Below, piece by piece: positions 1 to 11,800 of a DNA stretch of 64,000 nucleotides. Each line of letters opens with the position of its first letter. The first letter of the stretch is position 1. The notes under the pieces were generated by a model that saw only the letters and a program-made list of their open reading frames with translations, was not told the origin of the DNA and searched no databases. A program made the translations under genes and the position numbers. The DNA comes from Tritrichomonas musculus (Eukaryota > Parabasalia > Tritrichomonadida > Tritrichomonadidae). The stretch is taken from assembly GCA_039105265.1 (NCBI GenBank), contig JAPFFF010000080.1, positions 62,001-126,000 of the forward strand, given 5' to 3'.

Positions 1-463
1 TCAGATTCAGCTACAACTGCAATTTGAACAATCAGATTGAACTACAACTGCAATTTAACCATTAGATTCAGCTGCAACTTCAATTGAACCATCAGATTAA
101 TCTACAACTGCAATTTGAACCATTAGATTCAGCTACAACTGCAATTTGAACCATCAGATTAAACTACAACTGCAATTGAACCATCAGATTAAACTACAAC
201 TGCAATTGAACCATCAGATTCAGCTGCAACTGCAATTTGAACCATTAGATTAAACTACAACTGCAATTTGAACAATCAGATTGAACTACAACTGCAATTT
301 AACCATTAGATTCAGCTGCAACTTCAATTGAACCATCAGATTCAGCTGCAACTTCAATTGAACCATCAGATTCAGCTACAACTTCAATTGAACCATCAGA
401 TTAATCTACAACTGCAATTTGAACCATCAGATTAAACTACAACTGCAATTGAACCATCAGATT

Positions 464-1073
464 CAGCTACAACTGCAATTTGAACAATCAGATTGAACTA
501 CAACTGCAATTTGAACCATTAGATTCAGCTACAACTGCAATTTGAACCATCAGATTAAACTACAACTGCAATTGAACCATTAGATTAAACTACAACTGCA
601 ATTGAACCATCAGATTAAACTACAACTGCAATTTGAACCATCAGATTAAACTACAACTGCAATTGAACCATTAGATTCAGCTGCAACTTCAATTGAACCA
701 TCAGATTAATCTACAACTGCAATTTGAACCATCAGATTAAACTACAACTGCAATTGAACCATCAGATTCAGCTACAACTGCAATTTGAACAATCAGATTG
801 AACTACAACTGCAATTTGAACCATTAGATTCAGCTACAACTGCAATTTGAACCATCAGATTAAACTACAACTGCAATTGAACCATTAGATTAAACTACAA
901 CTGCAATTGAACCATCAGATTAAACTACAACTGCAATTTGAACCATCAGATTAAACTACAACTGCAATTGAACCATTAGATTCAGCTGCAACTTCAATTG
1001 AACCATCAGATTAATCTACAACTGCAATTTGAACCATCAGATTAAACTACAACTGCAATTGAACCATCAGATT
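464..1073 (+). repeat. 305-bp tandem duplication (ten monomers)
   Basis: 464-768 and 769-1073 are head-to-tail copies of a ten-monomer unit (five of 30 bp, five of 31 bp). The matching tract is 379-768 against 684-1073. Each copy carries the AACAATCAGATTGAAC variant (at about 484 and 789). The same double form recurs at 8554-9163, while the related tracts at 2806-3110, 10896-11200 and 41193-41497 have only one copy, so the number of this unit varies between otherwise equal blocks. Confidence 0.88.
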
Positions 1074-1596
1074 AAACTACAACTGCAATTGAACCATCAG
1101 ATTAAACTACAACTGCAATTGAACCATCAGATTAAACTACAACTGCAATTTGAACCATCAGATTAAACTACAACTGCGATTGAACCATTAGATTCAGCTG
1201 TAACTGCAATTTGAACCATCAGATTCAGCTACAACTGCAATTTGAACCATCAGATTAAACTACAACTGCAATTGAACCATCAGATTAAACTACAACTGCA
1301 ATTGAACCATCAGATTAAACTACAACTGCAATTGAACTATCAGATTAAACTACAACTGCAATTGAACCATCAGATTCAGCTGCAACTGCAATTTGAACCA
1401 TCAGATTAAACTACAACTGCAATTGAATCATCAGATTAAACTACAACTGCAATTGAACCATCAGATTCAGCTACAACTGCAATTTGAACCATTAGATTAA
1501 ACTACAACTGTAATTTGAACCATTAGATTAAACTACAACTGCAATTTGAACCATCAGATTCAGCTACAACTGCAATTGAACCATCAGATTAAACTA

Positions 1597-1608
1597 CAAC
1601 TGCAGTTG
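1597..1608. repeat. 12-bp perfect palindrome in CAGTTG-type monomers (example)
   Basis: In monomers where CTGCAATT has become CTGCAGTT, CAACTGCAGTTG reads the same on both strands. The usual sequence CAACTGCAATTG has one mismatched pair. The same palindrome lies at 3633-3644 and with every CAGTTG landmark, for example near 34336 and 34488. I have no evidence that it does anything. Confidence 0.9.
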
Positions 1609-2342
1609 AATCATCAGATTAAACTACAACTGTAATTTGAACCATTAGTTTCAGCTGTAACTGTAATTTGAACCATCAGATTCAGCTACAACTGCAATTG
1701 AACCATCAGATTAAACTACAACTGCAATTGAACCATCAGATTAAACTACAACTGCAATTGAACCATTAGATTAAACTACAACTGCAATTGAACCATCAGA
1801 TTCAGCTGCAACTGCAATTTGAACCATTAGATTAAACTACAACTGCAGTTGAATCATCAGATTAAACTACAACTGCAATTTAACCATTAGATTCAGCTGC
1901 AACTTCAATTGAACCATCAGATTAATCTACAACTGCAATTTGAACCATCAGATTAATCTACAACTGCAATTTGAACCATCAGATTAAACTACAACTGCAA
2001 TTGAACCATCAGATTCAGCTACAACTGCAATTTGAACAATCAGATTGAACTACAACTGCAATTTAACCATTAGATTCAGCTGCAACTTCAATTGAACCAT
2101 CAGATTCAGCTGCAACTGCAATTTGAACCATTAGATTCAGCTACAACTGCAATTTGAATCATCAGATTAAACTACAACTGCAATTTAACCATTAGATTCA
2201 GCTGCAACTTCAATTGAACCATCAGATTCAGCTACAACTTCAATTGAACCATCAGATTAAACTACAACTGCAATTTGAACCATCAGATTAATCTACAACT
2301 GCAATTGAACCATCAGATTAAACTACAACTGCAATTGAACCA

Positions 2343-3110
2343 TCAGATTCAGCTACAACTGCAATTTGAACAATCAGATTGAACTACAACTGCAATTTAA
2401 CCATTAGATTCAGCTGCAACTTCAATTGAACCATCAGATTAATCTACAACTGCAATTTGAACCATTAGATTCAGCTACAACTGCAATTTGAACCATCAGA
2501 TTAAACTACAACTGCAATTGAACCATCAGATTAAACTACAACTGCAATTGAACCATCAGATTCAGCTGCAACTGCAATTTGAACCATTAGATTAAACTAC
2601 AACTGCAATTTGAACAATCAGATTGAACTACAACTGCAATTTAACCATTAGATTCAGCTGCAACTTCAATTGAACCATCAGATTCAGCTGCAACTTCAAT
2701 TGAACCATCAGATTCAGCTACAACTTCAATTGAACCATCAGATTAATCTACAACTGCAATTTGAACCATCAGATTAAACTACAACTGCAATTGAACCATC
2801 AGATTCAGCTACAACTGCAATTTGAACAATCAGATTGAACTACAACTGCAATTTGAACCATTAGATTCAGCTACAACTGCAATTTGAACCATCAGATTAA
2901 ACTACAACTGCAATTGAACCATTAGATTAAACTACAACTGCAATTGAACCATCAGATTAAACTACAACTGCAATTTGAACCATCAGATTAAACTACAACT
3001 GCAATTGAACCATTAGATTCAGCTGCAACTTCAATTGAACCATCAGATTAATCTACAACTGCAATTTGAACCATCAGATTAAACTACAACTGCAATTGAA
3101 CCATCAGATT
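2343..3110 (+). repeat. 768-bp repeat of 1-768
   Basis: Matches 1-768 at offset 2,342 bp. Beyond 3110 the first copy enters its second 305-bp unit while this copy does not, and the two come back into step at offset 2,037 (CTGCGAT landmark 1176 against 3213) until about 3480. This is an internal duplication inside block A. Confidence 0.86.
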
Positions 3111-5538
3111 AAACTACAACTGCAATTGAACCATCAGATTAAACTACAACTGCAATTGAACCATCAGATTAAACTACAACTGCAATTTGAACCATCAGAT
3201 TAAACTACAACTGCGATTGAACCATTAGATTCAGCTGTAACTGCAATTTGAACCATCAGATTCAGCTACAACTGCAATTTGAACCATCAGATTAAACTAC
3301 AACTGCAATTGAACCATCAGATTAAACTACAACTGCAATTGAACCATCAGATTAAACTACAACTGCAATTGAACTATCAGATTAAACTACAACTGCAATT
3401 GAACCATCAGATTCAGCTGCAACTGCAATTTGAACCATCAGATTAAACTACAACTGCAATTGAATCATCAGATTAAACTACAACTGCAATTTGAACCATC
3501 AGATTAAACTACAACTGCAATTGAACCATCAGATTCAGCTACAACTGCAATTTGAACCATCAGATTAAACTACAACTGCAATTGAACCATCAGATTCAGC
3601 TACAACTGCAATTGAACCATCAGATTAAACTACAACTGCAGTTGAACCATTAGATTCAGCTACAACTGCAATTTGAACCATCAGATTAAACTACAACTGC
3701 AATTGAACCATCAGATTAAACTACAACTGCAATTTGAACCATCAGATTCAGCTACAACTGCAATTTGAACCATCAGATTAAACTACAACTGCAATTGAAC
3801 CATCAGATTAAACTACAACTGCAATTGAACCATCAGATTAAACTACAACTGCAATTGAACCATTAGATTAAACTACAACTGCAATTTGAACCATCAGAAT
3901 AAACTACAACTGCAATTGAACCATTAGATTCAGCTACAACTGCAATTTGAACCATCAGATTCAGCTACAACTGCAATTTGAACCATCAGATTAAACTACA
4001 ACTGCAATTGAACCATCAGATTCAGCTACAACTGCAATTGAACCATCAGATTAAACTACAACTGCAATTTGAACCATTAGATTCAGCTGCAACTGCAATT
4101 TGAACCATCAGATTAAACTACAACTGCAATTGAACCATTAGATTAAACTACAACTGCAATTGAACCATCAGATTCAGCTACAACTGCAATTGAACCATTA
4201 GATTCAGCTAAAACTACAATTTGAACCATCAGATTCAGCTACAACTGCAATTTGAACCATTAGATTCAGCTGCAACTGCAATTGAACCATCAGATTCAGC
4301 TACAACTGCAATTGAACCATCAGATTAAACTACAACTGCAATTTGAACCATTAGATTCAGCTGCAACTGCAATTTGAACCATCAGATTAAACTACAACTG
4401 CAATTGAACCATTAGATTAAACTACAACTGCAATTTGAACCATCAGATTCAGCTACAACTGCAATTGAACCATCAGATTAAACTACAACTGCAGTTGAAC
4501 CATTAGATTCAGCTACAACTGCAATTTGAACCATCAGATTAAACTACAACTGCAATTGAACCATCAGATTCAGCTACAACTGCAATTGAACCATCAGATT
4601 CAGCTACAACTGCAATTGAACCATTAGATTCAGCTACAACTACAATTTGAACCATCAGATTCAGCTACAACTGCAATTGAACCATTAGATTCAGCTGCAA
4701 CTGCAATTTGAACCATCAGATTAAACTACAACTGCAATTGAATCATCAGATTAAACTACAACTGCAATTTGAACCATCAGATTAAACTACAACTGCAATT
4801 GAACCATCAGATTCAGCTACAACTGCAATTTGAACCATTAGATTAAACTACAACTGCAATTTGAACCATTAGATTAAACTACAACTGCAATTGAATCATC
4901 AGATTAAACTACAACTGCAATTTGAACCATCAGATTAAACTACAACTGCAATTGAACCATCAGATTAAACTACAACTGCAATTTGAACCATCAGATTCAG
5001 CTACAACTGCAATTGAACCATCAGATTCAGCTACAACTGCAATTGAACCATTAGATTCAGCTGCAACTGCAATTTGAACCATCAGATTAAACTACAACTG
5101 CAATTGAATCATCAGATTAAACTACAACTGCAATTTGAACCATCAGATTAAACTACAACTGCAATTGAACCATCAGATTCAGCTACAACTGCAATTTGAA
5201 CCATTAGATTAAACTACAACTGCAATTTGAACCATCAGATTCAGCTACAACTGCAATTGAACCATCAGATTAAACTACAACTGCAGTTGAACCATTAGAT
5301 TCAGCTACAACTGCAATTTGAACCATCAGATTAAACTACAACTGCAATTGAACCATCAGATTCAGCTACAACTGCAATTTGAACCATCAGATTAAACTAC
5401 AACTGCAGTTGAACCATTAGATTCAGCTACAACTGCAATTTGAACCATCAGATTAAACTACAACTGCAATTGAACCATCAGATTAAACTACAACTGCAAT
5501 TGAACCATCAGATTAAACTACAACTGCAATTGAACCAT

Positions 5539-5569
5539 CAGATTAAACTACAACTGCAATTTGAACCAT
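5539..5569 (+). repeat. Reference 31-bp monomer
   Basis: A representative 31-bp unit. It differs from the 30-bp unit only by one extra T, turning CAATTG into CAATTTG, which removes the CAATTG palindrome and shifts the reading frame by one. The 30- and 31-bp types alternate irregularly, and their order is one of the best barcodes for recognising duplicated blocks. Confidence 0.95.
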
Positions 5570-5599
5570 CAGATTAAACTACAACTGCAATTGAACCAT

Positions 5600-5629
5600 C
5601 AGATTAAACTACAACTGCAATTGAACCAT
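5600..5629 (+). repeat. Reference 30-bp monomer
   Basis: A representative of the commonest 30-bp type, phased to start at CAG. It reads CAGATTAAAC at the left, CTACAACTGC in the middle and ends AATTGAACCAT-like, with the palindrome CAATTG near its right third. It can be cut into five loosely similar hexamers starting with A (AACTAC, AACTGC, AATTGA, ACCATC, AGATTA), which hints at an older six-base origin, but the similarity is weak. Identical units follow one another from 5570 to about 5700. Confidence 0.95.
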
Positions 5630-5697
5630 CAGATTAAACTACAACTGCAATTGAACCATCAGATTAAACTACAACTGCAATTGAACCATCAGATTAA

Positions 5698-6848
5698 ACT
5701 ACAACTGCAATTTGAACCATCAGATTAAACTACAACTGCAATTGAACCATCAGATTAAACTACAACTGCAATTGAACCATCAGATTCAGCTACAACTGCA
5801 ATTTGAACCATCAGATTAAACTACAACTGCAATTGAACCATCAGATTAAACTACAACTGCAATTTGAACCATCAGATTAAAATACAACTGCAATTGAACC
5901 ATCAGATTAAACTACAACTGCAATTTGAACCATTAGATTCAGCTACAACTGCAATTTGAACCATCAGATTAAACTACAACTGCAATTGAACCATCAGATT
6001 AAACTACAACTGCAATTGAACCATCAGATTAAACTACAACTGCAATTGAACCATCAGATTAAACTACAACTGCAATTTGAACCATCAGATTAAACTACAA
6101 CTGCAATTGAACCATCAGATTCAGCTACAACTGCAATTTGAACCATCAGATTCAGCTACAACCTCAATTTGAACCATCAGATTCAGCTACAACTGCAATT
6201 TGAACCATCTGAATAAACTACAACTGCAATTGAACCATTAGATTCAGCTACAACTGCAATTTGAACCATCAGATTAAACTACAACTGCAATTGAACCATC
6301 AGATTAAACTACAACTGCAATTGAACCATCAGATTCAGCTACAACTGCAATTTGAACCATCAGATTAAACTACAACTGCAATTGAACCATCAGATTAAAC
6401 TACAACTGCAATTTGAACCATCAGATTAAAATACAACTGCAATTGAACCATCAGATTAAACTACAACTGCAATTTGAACCATTAGATTCAGCTACAACTG
6501 CAATTTGAACCATCAGATTAAACTACAACTGCAATTGAACCATCAGATTAAACTACAACTGCAATTGAACCATCAGATTAAACTACAACTGCAATTGAAC
6601 CATCAGATTAAACTACAACTGCAATTTGAACCATCAGATTAAACTACAACTGCAATTGAACCATCAGATTCAGCTACAACTGCAATTTGAACCATCAGAT
6701 TCAGCTACAACCTCAATTTGAACCATCAGATTCAGCTACAACTGCAATTTGAACCATCTGAATAAACTACAACTGCAATTGAACCATTAGATTCAGCTAC
6801 AACTGCAATTTGAACCATCAGATTAAACTACAACTGCAATTGAACCAT
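5698..6848 (+). repeat. 549-bp tandem duplication (18 monomers)
   Basis: 5698-6299 matches 6247-6848 at offset 549 bp. Both copies carry AAAATACAAC, the rare ACCTCAAT (6161 and 6710) and ATCTGAATAA (6207 and 6756). The second block A (ending 14395) and the copy at 46.1 kb hold only one 549-bp unit, so this duplication is private to the first block or was lost elsewhere. Confidence 0.88.
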
Positions 6849-7081
6849 TAGATTAAACTACAACTGCAATTGAACCATCAGATTAAACTACAACTGCAAT
6901 TTGAACCATCAGATTAAACTACAACTGCAATTGAACCATCAGATTAAACTACAACTGCGATTGAACCATTAGATTCAGCTGCAACTTCAATTGAACCATC
7001 AGATTCAGCTACAACTGCAATTGAACCATCAGATTAAACTACAACTGCAATTGAACCATCAGATTAAACTACAACTGCAAT

Positions 7082-7212
7082 TTGAACCATTAGATTAAAC
7101 TACAACTGCAATTTAATCAATAGATTAAACTACAACTGCAATTGAACCATCAGATTAAACTACAACTGCAATTTAATCAATAGATTAAACTACAACTGCA
7201 ATTGAACCATCA
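7082..7212 (+). repeat. TTTAATCAATAG monomer pair (landmark module)
   Basis: Two units carrying TTTAATCAATAG in place of TTTGAACCATTAG lie exactly 60 bp apart (TAATCAATAG at 7114 and 7174). The same pair occurs 13 times in the window, with first members at 7114, 15503, 20911, 24192, 28537, 33945, 39753, 47587, 52720, 54661, 56692, 58723 and 60452. The constant 60-bp spacing shows the pair travels as one module. The intervals between pairs repeat (5,408 twice, 2,031 twice) and mark the higher-order units. Confidence 0.92.
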
Positions 7213-7272
7213 GATTAAACTACAACTGCAATTTGAACCATTAGATTAAACTACAACTGCAATTGAACCATC

Positions 7273-8858
7273 AGATTAAACTACAACTGCAATTTGAACC
7301 ATCAGATTCAGCTACAACTGCAATTGAACCATCAGATTAAACTACAACTGCAGTTGAATCATCAGATTAAACTACAACTGTAATTTGAACCATTAGTTTC
7401 AGCTGTAACTGTAATTTGAACCATCAGATTCAGCTACAACTGCAATTGAACCATCAGATTAAACTACAACTGCAATTGAACCATCAGATTAAACTACAAC
7501 TGCAATTGAACCATTAGATTAAACTACAACTGCAATTGAACCATCAGATTCAGCTGCAACTGCAATTTGAACCATTAGATTAAACTACAACTGCAGTTGA
7601 ATCATCAGATTAAACTACAACTGCAATTTAACCATTAGATTCAGCTGCAACTTCAATTGAACCATCAGATTAATCTACAACTGCAATTTGAACCATCAGA
7701 TTAATCTACAACTGCAATTTGAACCATCAGATTAAACTACAACTGCAATTGAACCATCAGATTCAGCTACAACTGCAATTTGAACAATCAGATTGAACTA
7801 CAACTGCAATTTAACCATTAGATTCAGCTGCAACTTCAATTGAACCATCAGATTCAGCTGCAACTGCAATTTGAACCATTAGATTCAGCTACAACTGCAA
7901 TTTGAATCATCAGATTAAACTACAACTGCAATTTAACCATTAGATTCAGCTGCAACTTCAATTGAACCATCAGATTCAGCTACAACTTCAATTGAACCAT
8001 CAGATTAAACTACAACTGCAATTTGAACCATCAGATTAATCTACAACTGCAATTGAACCATCAGATTAAACTACAACTGCAATTGAACCATCAGATTCAG
8101 CTACAACTGCAATTTGAACAATCAGATTGAACTACAACTGCAATTTAACCATTAGATTCAGCTGCAACTTCAATTGAACCATCAGATTAATCTACAACTG
8201 CAATTTGAACCATTAGATTCAGCTACAACTGCAATTTGAACCATCAGATTAAACTACAACTGCAATTGAACCATCAGATTAAACTACAACTGCAATTGAA
8301 CCATCAGATTCAGCTGCAACTGCAATTTGAACCATTAGATTAAACTACAACTGCAATTTGAACAATCAGATTGAACTACAACTGCAATTTAACCATTAGA
8401 TTCAGCTGCAACTTCAATTGAACCATCAGATTCAGCTGCAACTTCAATTGAACCATCAGATTCAGCTACAACTTCAATTGAACCATCAGATTAATCTACA
8501 ACTGCAATTTGAACCATCAGATTAAACTACAACTGCAATTGAACCATCAGATTCAGCTACAACTGCAATTTGAACAATCAGATTGAACTACAACTGCAAT
8601 TTGAACCATTAGATTCAGCTACAACTGCAATTTGAACCATCAGATTAAACTACAACTGCAATTGAACCATTAGATTAAACTACAACTGCAATTGAACCAT
8701 CAGATTAAACTACAACTGCAATTTGAACCATCAGATTAAACTACAACTGCAATTGAACCATTAGATTCAGCTGCAACTTCAATTGAACCATCAGATTAAT
8801 CTACAACTGCAATTTGAACCATCAGATTAAACTACAACTGCAATTGAACCATCAGATT
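7273..8858 (+). repeat. 1,586-bp repeat of 1525-3110
   Basis: Matches 1525-3110 at offset 5,748 bp, through the CATTAGTTTC landmark (1643 and 7391) and several AACAATCAGATTGAAC landmarks. The 8,090-bp duplication gives a further copy at 9615-11200. The match ends at 8859, where this tract continues into the double 305-bp form and 3111 does not. Confidence 0.86.
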
Positions 8859-11800
8859 CAGCTACAACTGCAATTTGAACAATCAGATTGAACTACAACT
8901 GCAATTTGAACCATTAGATTCAGCTACAACTGCAATTTGAACCATCAGATTAAACTACAACTGCAATTGAACCATTAGATTAAACTACAACTGCAATTGA
9001 ACCATCAGATTAAACTACAACTGCAATTTGAACCATCAGATTAAACTACAACTGCAATTGAACCATTAGATTCAGCTGCAACTTCAATTGAACCATCAGA
9101 TTAATCTACAACTGCAATTTGAACCATCAGATTAAACTACAACTGCAATTGAACCATCAGATTAAACTACAACTGCAATTGAACCATCAGATTAAACTAC
9201 AACTGCAATTGAACCATCAGATTAAACTACAACTGCAATTTGAACCATCAGATTAAACTACAACTGCGATTGAACCATTAGATTCAGCTGTAACTGCAAT
9301 TTGAACCATCAGATTCAGCTACAACTGCAATTTGAACCATCAGATTAAACTACAACTGCAATTGAACCATCAGATTAAACTACAACTGCAATTGAACCAT
9401 CAGATTAAACTACAACTGCAATTGAACTATCAGATTAAACTACAACTGCAATTGAACCATCAGATTCAGCTGCAACTGCAATTTGAACCATCAGATTAAA
9501 CTACAACTGCAATTGAATCATCAGATTAAACTACAACTGCAATTGAACCATCAGATTCAGCTACAACTGCAATTTGAACCATTAGATTAAACTACAACTG
9601 TAATTTGAACCATTAGATTAAACTACAACTGCAATTTGAACCATCAGATTCAGCTACAACTGCAATTGAACCATCAGATTAAACTACAACTGCAGTTGAA
9701 TCATCAGATTAAACTACAACTGTAATTTGAACCATTAGTTTCAGCTGTAACTGTAATTTGAACCATCAGATTCAGCTACAACTGCAATTGAACCATCAGA
9801 TTAAACTACAACTGCAATTGAACCATCAGATTAAACTACAACTGCAATTGAACCATTAGATTAAACTACAACTGCAATTGAACCATCAGATTCAGCTGCA
9901 ACTGCAATTTGAACCATTAGATTAAACTACAACTGCAGTTGAATCATCAGATTAAACTACAACTGCAATTTAACCATTAGATTCAGCTGCAACTTCAATT
10001 GAACCATCAGATTAATCTACAACTGCAATTTGAACCATCAGATTAATCTACAACTGCAATTTGAACCATCAGATTAAACTACAACTGCAATTGAACCATC
10101 AGATTCAGCTACAACTGCAATTTGAACAATCAGATTGAACTACAACTGCAATTTAACCATTAGATTCAGCTGCAACTTCAATTGAACCATCAGATTCAGC
10201 TGCAACTGCAATTTGAACCATTAGATTCAGCTACAACTGCAATTTGAATCATCAGATTAAACTACAACTGCAATTTAACCATTAGATTCAGCTGCAACTT
10301 CAATTGAACCATCAGATTCAGCTACAACTTCAATTGAACCATCAGATTAAACTACAACTGCAATTTGAACCATCAGATTAATCTACAACTGCAATTGAAC
10401 CATCAGATTAAACTACAACTGCAATTGAACCATCAGATTCAGCTACAACTGCAATTTGAACAATCAGATTGAACTACAACTGCAATTTAACCATTAGATT
10501 CAGCTGCAACTTCAATTGAACCATCAGATTAATCTACAACTGCAATTTGAACCATTAGATTCAGCTACAACTGCAATTTGAACCATCAGATTAAACTACA
10601 ACTGCAATTGAACCATCAGATTAAACTACAACTGCAATTGAACCATCAGATTCAGCTGCAACTGCAATTTGAACCATTAGATTAAACTACAACTGCAATT
10701 TGAACAATCAGATTGAACTACAACTGCAATTTAACCATTAGATTCAGCTGCAACTTCAATTGAACCATCAGATTCAGCTGCAACTTCAATTGAACCATCA
10801 GATTCAGCTACAACTTCAATTGAACCATCAGATTAATCTACAACTGCAATTTGAACCATCAGATTAAACTACAACTGCAATTGAACCATCAGATTCAGCT
10901 ACAACTGCAATTTGAACAATCAGATTGAACTACAACTGCAATTTGAACCATTAGATTCAGCTACAACTGCAATTTGAACCATCAGATTAAACTACAACTG
11001 CAATTGAACCATTAGATTAAACTACAACTGCAATTGAACCATCAGATTAAACTACAACTGCAATTTGAACCATCAGATTAAACTACAACTGCAATTGAAC
11101 CATTAGATTCAGCTGCAACTTCAATTGAACCATCAGATTAATCTACAACTGCAATTTGAACCATCAGATTAAACTACAACTGCAATTGAACCATCAGATT
11201 AAACTACAACTGCAATTGAACCATCAGATTAAACTACAACTGCAATTGAACCATCAGATTAAACTACAACTGCAATTTGAACCATCAGATTAAACTACAA
11301 CTGCGATTGAACCATTAGATTCAGCTGTAACTGCAATTTGAACCATCAGATTCAGCTACAACTGCAATTTGAACCATCAGATTAAACTACAACTGCAATT
11401 GAACCATCAGATTAAACTACAACTGCAATTGAACCATCAGATTAAACTACAACTGCAATTGAACTATCAGATTAAACTACAACTGCAATTGAACCATCAG
11501 ATTCAGCTGCAACTGCAATTTGAACCATCAGATTAAACTACAACTGCAATTGAATCATCAGATTAAACTACAACTGCAATTTGAACCATCAGATTAAACT
11601 ACAACTGCAATTGAACCATCAGATTCAGCTACAACTGCAATTTGAACCATCAGATTAAACTACAACTGCAATTGAACCATCAGATTCAGCTACAACTGCA
11701 ATTGAACCATCAGATTAAACTACAACTGCAGTTGAACCATTAGATTCAGCTACAACTGCAATTTGAACCATCAGATTAAACTACAACTGCAATTGAACCA

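Larger units (their letters stand above)
1..6305 (+). repeat. Higher-order block A, first copy
   Basis: This segment matches 8091-14395 at a constant offset of 8,090 bp. Landmarks checked include the rare CTGCGAT at 1176 (9266 in the copy), CAGAATAAAC near 3896 (11986), CTAAAACTAC near 4209 (12299), AAAATACAAC near 5879 (13969), ACCTCAAT at 6161 (14251) and ATCTGAATAA at 6207 (14297). I saw no difference at any landmark. The match ends at 6306/14396, where ATTAAAC faces ATTCAGC. The left edge is cut by the window. Confidence 0.9.

Noticed and set aside
7082-7212. Transposon ends or target-site duplication at the TAATCAATAG pair
   Set aside because: The paired variants sit in ordinary monomer register with no inverted repeats and no foreign sequence between them; they are monomer variants.
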